NCBI GenBank assembly: GCA_013042035.1
Contig: JABDQX010000089.1
Coordinates: 1 to 8,849 of the forward strand
Origin: Gammaproteobacteria bacterium
GTDB taxonomy: Bacteria; Pseudomonadota; Gammaproteobacteria; HK1
Reading direction: 5' to 3'
Length of the DNA stretch: 8,849 nt
In this document: positions 1 to 5,874 of the stretch, piece after piece
How the letters are laid out: each line of letters begins with the position of its first letter
Numbering within the stretch: position 1 is the stretch's first letter
Notes under the pieces: generated by a model
What the model was told of the DNA's origin: nothing
Database searches by the model: none
The model's input: only the letters and a program-made list of their open reading frames with translations
Position numbers and translations under genes: made by a program

Positions 1-2
1 CC

Positions 3-632
3 CTTGATGTTATCCAATCGAATACGGGTGTGCTGGATGTGAAGCTTCCGCCTTCGTTGGCGGTATTCGGTGGCAGCGTGTCTTTCGACTCGGGTCCCGT
101 GCCCGAAGGGGGTATCAGGCTTTCCGCGGATAATGTTGAAGTCGTTGAGGGAAGCAGTTTCCAACGGGCCACCCTGAAGTTCTCCAATCTGGACCCGAAT
201 GCTTCGGGTCAGACCGAGGTAACCGTGAAGGGCGTCGATAAGGCCGGTGAGCCGGTAAAACACACCTACAAGGTCACGATCGAGAACGGAAAGGTCAAGA
301 GTGTCGAGCTTAAAGAGAGCGACACGGAAGAGGATGCCGACGCCACTGATGACGTTACGCCCAAGAAAGGCGCGTCTGAAGCCTCCGAAGAGGCATCCGA
401 AAAAGACGCTGCTTCCGATGGGAACGGTGACAGTGACGTTACTACCCAGGAAAGTGGCGAAGGCGTTTTCCTGGCGCCCGCGGGGGTGCTTCCCCTGGCT
501 GGCTTTCCGGTCGGGTTGCCCGTCGATGGCTTAGGGTTGAGCGGGCAATTGCAGCATGCAACCGAAGGCGCTTTCGCCACCGGTCAGGCATCCGTGCTCA
601 GAATGCTTTACTGTGCGAGTAGTTTGTCGTAA
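3..632 (+). CDS. C-terminal part of a large secreted or surface protein (5' end outside the window)
   Basis: The reading frame is open from the first complete codon at position 3, so this is the 3' end of a longer gene. The GTG at 30 is only an internal valine codon. Counting from that GTG, residues 1-95 are beta-rich and resemble an Ig/cadherin-like repeat end, with the pattern 'VTVKGVDKAGEPVKHTYKV'. Residues about 97-144 are an acidic linker rich in Glu, Asp and Ser. Residues about 145-175 are a hydrophobic Gly/Pro/Leu segment, and the protein ends LRMLYCASSLS. There is no LPXTG or PEP-CTERM motif. The gene stops 32 bp before a TolC-family gene with no terminator between them, which suggests co-transcription. 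By inference it is a cargo, possibly an adhesin, of the downstream export apparatus. The family is not recognised. Confidence 0.6.
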   Translation, partial: LDVIQSNTGVLDVKLPPSLAVFGGSVSFDSGPVPEGGIRLSADNVEVVEGSSFQRATLKFSNLDPNASGQTEVTVKGVDKAGEPVKHTYKVTIENGKVKSVELKESDTEEDADATDDVTPKKGASEASEEASEKDAASDGNGDSDVTTQESGEGVFLAPAGVLPLAGFPVGLPVDGLGLSGQLQHATEGAFATGQASVLRMLYCASSLS

Positions 633-651
633 GGGTCTCTCAATAAAAATC

Positions 652-655
652 GAGG
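652..655 (+). promoter_or_regulatory. Ribosome binding site of the TolC-family gene
   Basis: GAGG lies 9 nt upstream of the ATG at 665 and supports that start. The 32-bp gap between the preceding stop and this ATG has no inverted repeat or T-run, so transcription probably continues through it. Confidence 0.6.
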
Positions 656-664
656 TTTACAACC

Positions 665-2164
665 ATGAATAAATTTCTTGTCCTTTCCTTCTCCGCGCTC
701 ATGCTCGGCGGTTGTGCCGTTACCCAAACGCCTTACACGGCCGAGGAGTTCGACAAACTCGCCCAGGAGGATATGCGGATCCTGCCTGAACAGGAACCCT
801 TTGATGGGGAAATGACCCTGGATGAGGCCATGGCGCGGGCCATCAAATACAACCTTCAGCGTCAGGTTAAGTTGATGGAGCAGGAGCTTGCCCACAATCA
901 GACGGTGCTGTCCAAATTCGATCTGCTGCCCTCCCTGGATATCACCGGATCGAGTACCCATCGCGATGATCATTTGGTGCTGGATAGTTATGACATCACG
1001 GGTGGTGGAAATAATCCTAACAACAATGTCAACACCGAACGCAGCAATAACGCCGCCAGTGGAAAGCTCGTCTGGAACGTGCTTGATTTCGGCGTCAGCC
1101 ACAGTATTGCCAAACAAACTGGTGATGAAGAGCTCAAATCCAGAGAGCGCAAGCGCCGCGCGGTGCAGGAAATCCTGCGGGATGTGCGAGAGGCCTACTG
1201 GCGCGCCGTGGGCTCCGGTTCGGTGGAAGACGATGTAGCGCAACTCTCGGAAGAGACTTTGCGCGCCCTGCGCCTCTCAGCCAAGAGCCAAAAGGCGCTG
1301 CTGAGAAGCCCCGAGAAGGCGCTGCTCTACCAACGGTCATTGCTTGAGATCCTGGTGCGCCTGAAAGAGATCCAGGCCGGCATCATCGCCGCCAAGGCCA
1401 AGCTAACCTCCCTGATGGGTTTGAGGCCGAATGCCGCCTATACCCTGAAAAAACCGCCTGCGGTCTTACCGATTCAAAGATTGCATCTGAGTCTGGAAGA
1501 AATGGAACAAGTCGCTTTGCGGAATCATCCGGCTTTGCGAGAGGCCCATTACCAGACGCGCTTTGCCGCGGAAGAGGCGCGCAAGGAGATCAAGCGGCTG
1601 TTCCCCGGCCTGGAATTCAGCCTCGGCGCCAATTATGACAGTAATCGATTCCTGCACCACCAGAGTTGGACTAGCGCCGGCGTACAGGTGAGCTGGAATC
1701 TGTTCAGTCTTTTTTCCGCCTCTAAGCGCATCGAAACGGCCAAGCAAAAAAAGGAATTGTCGAACCGGCAACGTCTGGATCTCAGCGTTGCATTGCTGAC
1801 GCGTCTGTATGTGGGTAACGCGCAATATGAACTTGCCGTGGAAGACTTCCAATTGGCGGCCTGCCTGGAAGATGTCGGCGCCAAGCTGCACGATTTGAAA
1901 GTGAAATCCATGAAGGCCAAGACAGGCAACAGGCTTGATCTCATTCATTCACGGGTCGATCTGCTGCGTCTGCAATTGCAACGTACCGTTAAATACGCGG
2001 ATCTGCAGGCCAGCATTGCATTGCTCCAGGAAAGCACCGGACAGGATCTGTTGCCGGAGGCGTTGCCCAACCACGATCTGGAAACATTGCGTACCGCCAT
2101 ACAGGAGCGGCGTGAGCTCAATGAAGAAGAGCTTGAGTATGTGGGTCGTTATTGTGGGCAATGA
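665..2164 (+). CDS. TolC-family outer membrane factor, predicted lipoprotein
   Basis: The 499-aa product is the expected size for an outer membrane efflux protein of the TolC/OprM superfamily. These trimers form the outer membrane channel and periplasmic tunnel of type I secretion and tripartite efflux systems. The N-terminus is a lipoprotein signal, with lysine at residue 3, a short hydrophobic stretch and the lipobox LGGC at 14-17, so Cys17 would be lipidated. The mature part starts with 'MTLDEAMARAIKYNLQ' (about 50-65), the usual opening helix. It contains the two helical repeats of the family (about 50-260 and 270-480), rich in heptad-like Leu/Ala/Glu/Arg. Its neighbours are a probable cargo gene upstream and two adaptor genes downstream. 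Family assignment is secure; the substrate is unknown. Confidence 0.88.
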   Translation: MNKFLVLSFSALMLGGCAVTQTPYTAEEFDKLAQEDMRILPEQEPFDGEMTLDEAMARAIKYNLQRQVKLMEQELAHNQTVLSKFDLLPSLDITGSSTHRDDHLVLDSYDITGGGNNPNNNVNTERSNNAASGKLVWNVLDFGVSHSIAKQTGDEELKSRERKRRAVQEILRDVREAYWRAVGSGSVEDDVAQLSEETLRALRLSAKSQKALLRSPEKALLYQRSLLEILVRLKEIQAGIIAAKAKLTSLMGLRPNAAYTLKKPPAVLPIQRLHLSLEEMEQVALRNHPALREAHYQTRFAAEEARKEIKRLFPGLEFSLGANYDSNRFLHHQSWTSAGVQVSWNLFSLFSASKRIETAKQKKELSNRQRLDLSVALLTRLYVGNAQYELAVEDFQLAACLEDVGAKLHDLKVKSMKAKTGNRLDLIHSRVDLLRLQLQRTVKYADLQASIALLQESTGQDLLPEALPNHDLETLRTAIQERRELNEEELEYVGRYCGQ

Positions 2165-2183
2165 TTTCGCTGTGTGAAATCAT
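2161..2183 (+). repeat. Stem-loop overlapping the TolC-gene stop codon
   Basis: ATGATTTC (2161-2168) and GAAATCAT (2176-2183) form a perfect 8-bp inverted repeat with a 7-nt loop. The left arm includes the stop codon. There is no T-run directly after it. It sits immediately before a second hairpin and may help stabilise or end the mRNA. Confidence 0.5.
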
Positions 2184-2207
2184 ACGGTCCCGCTTTGGCG
2201 GGATCGT
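2184..2207 (+). terminator. GC-rich hairpin after the TolC-family gene (possible terminator or attenuator)
   Basis: ACGGTCCCGC (2184-2193) pairs with GCGGGATCGT (2198-2207) as a 10-bp stem with one G-U pair and a 4-nt TTTG loop. The stem is strong, but the downstream sequence is AATGTTATAA and lacks a U-tract, so strong intrinsic termination is doubtful. It may instead protect the upstream mRNA end or reduce expression of the adaptor genes relative to the channel gene. Confidence 0.45.
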
Positions 2208-2228
2208 AATGTTATAAACAAAGAGGGT

Positions 2229-2257
2229 AGGGTGGAATATGCTTCGTATTCCACCCT
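2229..2257 (+). repeat. REP-like palindrome covering the apparent start codon of the first adaptor
   Basis: AGGGTGGAATA (2229-2239) and TATTCCACCCT (2247-2257) are perfect 11-bp complementary arms around the loop TGCTTCG. With the preceding GT this gives a GTAGGGTGGAATA-type palindrome. Palindromes with that GTAGGGTG...CACC form are, to my knowledge, dispersed intergenic repeats in many proteobacteria. The ATG at 2239 and its only Shine-Dalgarno-like sequence lie within the hairpin, so either the start is misplaced or translation is structure-controlled. Confidence 0.7.
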
Positions 2258-3060
2258 TGTTGCGTTTAATGACTACGTGGAAATCGAAATTGATAAGTGC
2301 TAAGCCCTCTGCTTATCTGGCGCTGTTCTTCCTGCCATTGCTTTTTTCGTCGGTTGCTCTATCCCAGGAGCAATTTCCGCAGACACAAGATCCCCCCTCG
2401 CAATCCAGACAAGTGCGGATTTTGCTGGTCTCGCGGAACGAGGCGACACTCTCCAGTCCATTGAGTGCGCCCATCCGAGAGATTCCCTTTCGCCTTGGCG
2501 ATACCTTTAGCAAAGGCGATCTCCTGGTACGATTCCAATGTGATCGCCGTAAGGGCGAATTAACGAAGGCCAGAGCAGAATACAAAATCGCTTCGGAAAC
2601 ACTAAACAGTTACCGTGAACTCAGACGGTACGAATCCATTAGCGAATTGGAAGTATCGGTAAGCGAGGGTGAACTGCAACGCGCCCAGGGTGGATTGGCG
2701 ATCGCCAGGGCCGATGTTGCCAAATGTACCTTGCAGGCGCCATTCGATGGGACGATCGTGCGCGAATACGTTTCCCCTCACGAATATGTCAAGTCAGGAG
2801 AACCCATACTGGATGTAATCGACCTCACCACACTGGAGGCGCAGATCTACATACCACTTTCCTGGTTACCACGGCTTAAAATCGGTCAGAGCATCGATAT
2901 TGCCGTGGATGAGACGGCGCTGTTGGTAAAGGCCGAGATAAATCGCATGGGAGCAAGGGTGGACCCGGAGAGCCAAATGGTGGAATTACGCGCGCGGATC
3001 CTTTCTCCTCCACCCGGACTGATGGCCGGGATGAGCGGTATTACCGTCATTTCCGAGTAA
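2239..3060 (+). CDS. Small periplasmic adaptor protein (HlyD/RND membrane-fusion family)
   Basis: The product is 273 aa, shorter than the usual 350-400 aa for this family. A signal peptide or membrane anchor spans about 15-42, with lysines followed by AYLALFFLPLLFSSVA. The two lipoyl half-motifs are visible: 'APIREIPFRLGDTFSKGDLL' (77-96) and 'CTLQAPFDGTIV' (163-174). Between them is a short alpha-hairpin (about 102-160). A beta-barrel domain follows (about 198-273), ending 'GLMAGMSGITVISE'. The C-terminal membrane-proximal domain of full-length adaptors seems absent. The role would be to link an inner membrane partner to the TolC-like channel. The start at 2239 lies in a palindrome. Met11 at 2269 (263 aa) keeps the whole signal and may be the true start, although neither has a clean ribosome binding site. 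Confidence 0.8.
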   Translation: MLRIPPLLRLMTTWKSKLISAKPSAYLALFFLPLLFSSVALSQEQFPQTQDPPSQSRQVRILLVSRNEATLSSPLSAPIREIPFRLGDTFSKGDLLVRFQCDRRKGELTKARAEYKIASETLNSYRELRRYESISELEVSVSEGELQRAQGGLAIARADVAKCTLQAPFDGTIVREYVSPHEYVKSGEPILDVIDLTTLEAQIYIPLSWLPRLKIGQSIDIAVDETALLVKAEINRMGARVDPESQMVELRARILSPPPGLMAGMSGITVISE

Positions 3061-3088
3061 CCATTGCCGGCGGCGGTCACTCGGAAAT
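3049..3088 (+). repeat. Inverted repeat spanning the stop of the first adaptor gene
   Basis: ATTTCCGAGT (3049-3058) and ACTCGGAAAT (3079-3088) are perfect 10-bp complementary arms. Pairing extends inward, after one A/C mismatch, through ACC/GGT. The loop is GC-rich (GCCGGCGGC core). The stop codon TAA lies within the stem. The following bases (AATCCGGAAGG) have no T-run, so it is more likely an mRNA 3'-end hairpin than a complete intrinsic terminator. Confidence 0.5.
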
Positions 3089-3140
3089 AATCCGGAAGGT
3101 AAGGCGATTGCCGGAAAAGAATATACCGGATTGCGTCGTA

Positions 3141-3220
3141 TTTTGTTCGTATTCAAGGCGCGGCAACAGGCGCATAGTCGTTCTATGTAACTGTTGACGT
3201 AACGTAGAAGACGGACAAAA
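3141..3220. repeat. 80-bp imperfect palindrome in front of the GAF-adaptor gene
   Basis: Three nested pairs of arms share one centre near 3180. The outer arms are TTTTGTTCGT (3141-3150) against ACGGACAAAA (3211-3220), 9 of 10 paired. The middle arms are CAACAG (3164-3169) against CTGTTG (3191-3196). The inner arms are CATAG (3173-3177) against CTATG (3183-3187), around a TCGTT loop. The common centre makes chance pairing unlikely. It fills much of the 176-bp gap between the two adaptor genes and resembles a dispersed intergenic repeat or MITE-like element. It has no coding content and could fold as RNA in the leader of the next gene. Confidence 0.6.
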
Positions 3221-3236
3221 GAACAAGCAAGCTGGT

Positions 3237-4673
3237 ATGTTTTTTGACAGAAATCGCCTAAATAGGGGGAGTGTGGTACCGGGCATAAAAAAACTAATGG
3301 ACCAGGAAAAACAAGCGCTACAGACACTATCGACTCTGCTGCAACTGGGACGCGAAGCCGCCGCAGCCCCGGATCTTAAAGCCCTATCTTTCTTAATCGT
3401 CAATGATACCCATCGATTGATTCGCTATGACCGAGCACTTTTTTGGCGTATCGATGCGCGAGGGAAAATCCATTTTCAAGCCGCCTCCGGTACATCCCGC
3501 ATAGAACGCAACAGCCCGTATATCGTCTGGTTGAAACGTGTTGCGCGCTTTATTACCGAACAGCAACGGGCCGCGCCGGAGCCAGCGAAAGCACAACCGG
3601 TCGAGCAACAAAAACTCTCCGACTCCCTGAGAAGTGACTGGCAAAATTGGTTACAGGGAAGCTATCCTCTTTACGCATTGCTCATGGTCCACGACAACAC
3701 GCCCATCGCCGGATGCTGGCTGGAACGCAAACAAAAATGGACTGAACCCGAGAAGGAGCTGCTGCAACACCTGATGAGCCAGTATGCCCAGGCATTCCAT
3801 ATGTTGGAATTGGAAGCGAAGCAATCCAGTTGGGGTATCGGATCACTTTGGCAACGCGTAAAAGATCGCCGGGTGCGTTATGGCGTGTTGTTTGCGTTGT
3901 GTTGTTCACTTTTTTTGCCCGTACACATTTCGGTGCTGGCAAAGGCCGAAATTGCGCCCATCGATCCTGTCATCGTAACCGCGCCCATGGACGGTGTGAT
4001 TCACCGCTTCTCCGTAGCCCCCAACCAATGGGTTGCCCGGGGGGATTTGCTACTCACACTCGATGACACCCAGATCCGGAATCAGGTGGAAATTACCCAA
4101 AAAGCGGTACAGGTCGTGGAGGCGGATCTGAGACTGTCTCATCGCTCCGGATTCCAGAAACGGGAGGATCTGGCAAAAATACGCATCCTCGAAGAGCGCA
4201 TGGCCGAGCAACAATCCAAACTTGCCTACCATCGGGAACTATTGGCCCGCTCCAGAATCCATGCTGAGCTCGATGGTCTGGCGATCTTCAACGATGCCAA
4301 TGACTGGTTGGGTCGGCCCGTGCAAACCGGAGAAAAGGTATTGAGTCTTGCCGATCCGGAGCATGTGGAAGTAAAACTATTGTTGTCCGTGCAAGATGCC
4401 ATTCACCTGCCCGAAGGCGCAGAGGTATTGGTATTTTTGGATATCGATCCTCTACACCCCCTCGATGCCGTACTCTATCGGCAGGCCTATGAAGGCCGCG
4501 CTCAACCCGATGGCTCCGTGGTCTTTGCCCTGCATGCACGGCTGCGGAACACCGAGAAACCACCTCGCATTGGCCTGCAGGGCACCGCGAAGATCTACGG
4601 TGAGCGAGTAACACTCTATTATTACCTGTTCCGGCGACCGCTGGTCATTTTTCGCCAGACACTGGGACTGTGA
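3237..4673 (+). CDS. GAF-like domain fused to an HlyD-type periplasmic adaptor
   Basis: The product has 478 aa. Residues about 28-192 look like a GAF-type sensory fold, with 'HRLIRYDRALFWRID' (59-73) and 'YALLMVHDNTPIAGCWLER' (145-163) as typical strands. One membrane helix lies at about 215-233. The periplasmic adaptor follows: lipoyl half 'APMDGVIHRFSVAPNQWVA' (249-267) plus RGDLLLTLDD, coiled-coil hairpin (about 277-340), second lipoyl half 'ELDGLAIFNDANDWLGRPVQ' (344-363) plus TGEKVLSLAD, and a beta-barrel (about 371-455). The end, YYYLFRRPLVIFRQ, may be membrane-associated. The GAF-like part would be cytoplasmic, so the protein could couple a cytosolic signal to export, which is inference. 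Starts at 3237, GTG 3273 and ATG 3297 are all possible. None has an ideal ribosome binding site, and all keep every domain. Confidence 0.8.
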   Translation: MFFDRNRLNRGSVVPGIKKLMDQEKQALQTLSTLLQLGREAAAAPDLKALSFLIVNDTHRLIRYDRALFWRIDARGKIHFQAASGTSRIERNSPYIVWLKRVARFITEQQRAAPEPAKAQPVEQQKLSDSLRSDWQNWLQGSYPLYALLMVHDNTPIAGCWLERKQKWTEPEKELLQHLMSQYAQAFHMLELEAKQSSWGIGSLWQRVKDRRVRYGVLFALCCSLFLPVHISVLAKAEIAPIDPVIVTAPMDGVIHRFSVAPNQWVARGDLLLTLDDTQIRNQVEITQKAVQVVEADLRLSHRSGFQKREDLAKIRILEERMAEQQSKLAYHRELLARSRIHAELDGLAIFNDANDWLGRPVQTGEKVLSLADPEHVEVKLLLSVQDAIHLPEGAEVLVFLDIDPLHPLDAVLYRQAYEGRAQPDGSVVFALHARLRNTEKPPRIGLQGTAKIYGERVTLYYYLFRRPLVIFRQTLGL

Positions 4674-4676
4674 TTT

Positions 4677-4705
4677 TACCCACTTTGCGGGTATTCAGTT
4701 TTTTT
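4677..4705 (+). terminator. Rho-independent terminator ending the secretion block
   Basis: The stem TACCC (4677-4681) pairs with GGGTA (4689-4693). One A/C mismatch and a further C-G pair enclose a TTT loop. A run of seven T residues (4699-4705) follows. It begins 4 nt after the GAF-adaptor stop codon and marks the end of that transcript. Confidence 0.65.
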
Positions 4706-4716
4706 GTAGGTTTGGA

Positions 4717-4745
4717 TTGCGAGTGAGAATGCGAATGATTATCAT
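4717..4745 (+). promoter_or_regulatory. Sigma-70-type promoter of the MBL/NifX-like pair
   Basis: TTGCGA (4717-4722) matches four of six -35 bases. TATCAT (4740-4745) matches five of six -10 bases. They are separated by exactly 17 bp. The promoter lies between the preceding terminator and the ATG at 4780, and its -10 is inside a Fur-type operator, the expected layout for Fur repression. Confidence 0.6.
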
Positions 4746-4749
4746 TTGC
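4731..4749 (+). promoter_or_regulatory. Fur box (iron-responsive operator)
   Basis: The 19-mer GCGAATGATTATCATTTGC is a near-perfect palindrome: apart from the central base, one symmetric pair mismatches. On the opposite strand it matches the Fur consensus GATAATGATAATCATTATC at 15 of 19 positions, including the whole core AATGATAATCATT. It overlaps the -10 of the promoter above. Iron-loaded Fur would block RNA polymerase here, so the downstream genes should be derepressed in iron limitation. Confidence 0.8.
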
Positions 4750-4766
4750 AAAAAATAGGCAAATCC

Positions 4767-4772
4767 GGAGAG
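4767..4772 (+). promoter_or_regulatory. Ribosome binding site of the MBL-fold gene
   Basis: GGAGAG precedes the ATG at 4780 by 7 nt and decides between two adjacent ATG codons (4780 and 4783) in favour of the first, although both are usable. Confidence 0.6.
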
Positions 4773-4779
4773 ATACAAT

Positions 4780-5751
4780 ATGATGCAAGATACTTCCAGT
4801 AAAAATACATTTGTCGAAACGCAGCCCAGGGAGGTGGGTACCGTGCGGCGGGTAAAAATACGCTGTATTTCCGAGACCGGGTGGTTCGATACACCGACAC
4901 TCATCGCGGACCTTAAGTCGACGGGTAAGGATCTGAATACATTGGATCAGTACGAACTCCGCTTTCCTCCCTTCGGTGCATTACACCAGGAAAACGCAGG
5001 CGGCTCGTCGGCGCTCATCGAGGCCGAGGAAAACGATGGAACCGTGCGGCGCTTTTTATTCGATTCCGGTTGGAATACGGAATGGATGGACAAGCGTTTT
5101 GCACAGGAAGGGGTAGATAAAATGCTGCAACGGGGCGAGATCGAATTTCTCGTCATCAGCCACGAGCATTTCGACCATTTCTGGGGCATCGGTTCCACGG
5201 TGCGGCACTGCCCGGATATTCCCATCTATGTCCCCGAGGGCTTTCATCAGAATGGCTTCGATCTGATCAAGCAGGTTGGCCATACCGGATCTATCCATAT
5301 CGTCACGCCGGGAATGCCGGTCATCCCCTTCCCGGGTCTTGCCATTACCCATTTCCCCATGGAAACCCTGGGTAATGTACAAGGGGAGAACGTCATCTAC
5401 ATGAACCTTCTCGACAAGGGTCTTACCATGATTACCGGTTGCGGTCATGGCGGTGTCCTGGAACTCCTTGACCATGGAAAACGTATATTTCGTGACGCGG
5501 ACAAGATACATGCCGTATATGGCGGGCTGCACATTTCGCCGTTTGGGGAGTGGAACGAAAAGCTCGAGGAAACCGTAAATGCCCTTGGCGGATATGGCAT
5601 CGAGCATTTTGGTTGCAACCACTGTACCGGGGAAAGGGCGGTGCAACATATGATCGAGCTTGGTTTGCCGATTACCCGCGGCTCGGCCCAACGCGGATCA
5701 AAATCCGATCTCTACCTTGGGAATGGGGATGTGTTCGAGGTGGGGGGATAG
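4780..5751 (+). CDS. COG1237-type metallo-beta-lactamase-fold hydrolase
   Basis: The 323-aa product has the metal-binding motif SHEHFDH at 127-133, which is the HxHxDH signature of the fold. Further expected ligand regions are 'ITGCGHGGV' (218-226), 'YGGLHIS' (247-253) and 'GCNHCTGERAV' (278-288). The TGCGHGG, GGLH and NHCTG motifs are typical of the COG1237 group. Members of that group are often annotated as 7,8-dihydropterin-6-yl-methyl-4-(beta-D-ribofuranosyl)aminobenzene 5'-phosphate synthase-like, but the bacterial substrate is generally not established. There is no signal peptide, so it is cytoplasmic. It is the first gene after a Fur-box promoter and is followed 123 bp later by a NifX-like gene, suggesting a shared iron- or metal-related role. 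It is not an antibiotic beta-lactamase. Fold is certain; reaction is unknown. Confidence 0.85.
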   Translation: MMQDTSSKNTFVETQPREVGTVRRVKIRCISETGWFDTPTLIADLKSTGKDLNTLDQYELRFPPFGALHQENAGGSSALIEAEENDGTVRRFLFDSGWNTEWMDKRFAQEGVDKMLQRGEIEFLVISHEHFDHFWGIGSTVRHCPDIPIYVPEGFHQNGFDLIKQVGHTGSIHIVTPGMPVIPFPGLAITHFPMETLGNVQGENVIYMNLLDKGLTMITGCGHGGVLELLDHGKRIFRDADKIHAVYGGLHISPFGEWNEKLEETVNALGGYGIEHFGCNHCTGERAVQHMIELGLPITRGSAQRGSKSDLYLGNGDVFEVGG

Positions 5752-5816
5752 TCTGAGAAGAAATAGCCAAGCCATAATCAAGAACAGGTTCCACAAAAGA
5801 TAATGTCCGCGGAAGT

Positions 5817-5841
5817 CACGAAGAACTCCGTGCCTTTCGTG
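5817..5841 (+). repeat. Short inverted repeat in the MBL-NifX gap
   Basis: CACGAA (5817-5822) and TTCGTG (5836-5841) are complementary across a 13-nt loop. The surrounding CACGAAGAACTCCGTGCC looks like a low-complexity 'cacgaa'-type intergenic repeat remnant. No T-run follows, so it is not a convincing terminator and the two flanking genes can be one transcript. Confidence 0.3.
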
Positions 5842-5864
5842 GGCGAAAATCCGTAAATTATTTT

Positions 5865-5870
5865 TGAGGT
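5865..5870 (+). promoter_or_regulatory. Ribosome binding site of the NifX-like gene
   Basis: TGAGGT lies 4 nt before the ATG at 5875, and no other in-frame start with a site is nearby. Confidence 0.55.
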
Positions 5871-5874
5871 ATTT

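Noticed and set aside
608..1243. 211-codon open frame on the minus strand opposite the TolC-family gene
   Set aside because: It lies entirely opposite a well-recognised gene, its product resembles no family I know, and it has no visible start signal. It is a shadow of the + strand codon pattern.
5056..5691. 211-codon minus-strand frame opposite the MBL-fold gene
   Set aside because: The + strand carries clear catalytic motifs across the same bases; the antisense product has no recognisable domain.
4780..5751. Antibiotic-resistance metallo-beta-lactamase
   Set aside because: The TGCGHGG, GGLH and NHCTG motifs and the lack of a signal peptide fit the COG1237 group, not secreted class B beta-lactamases.
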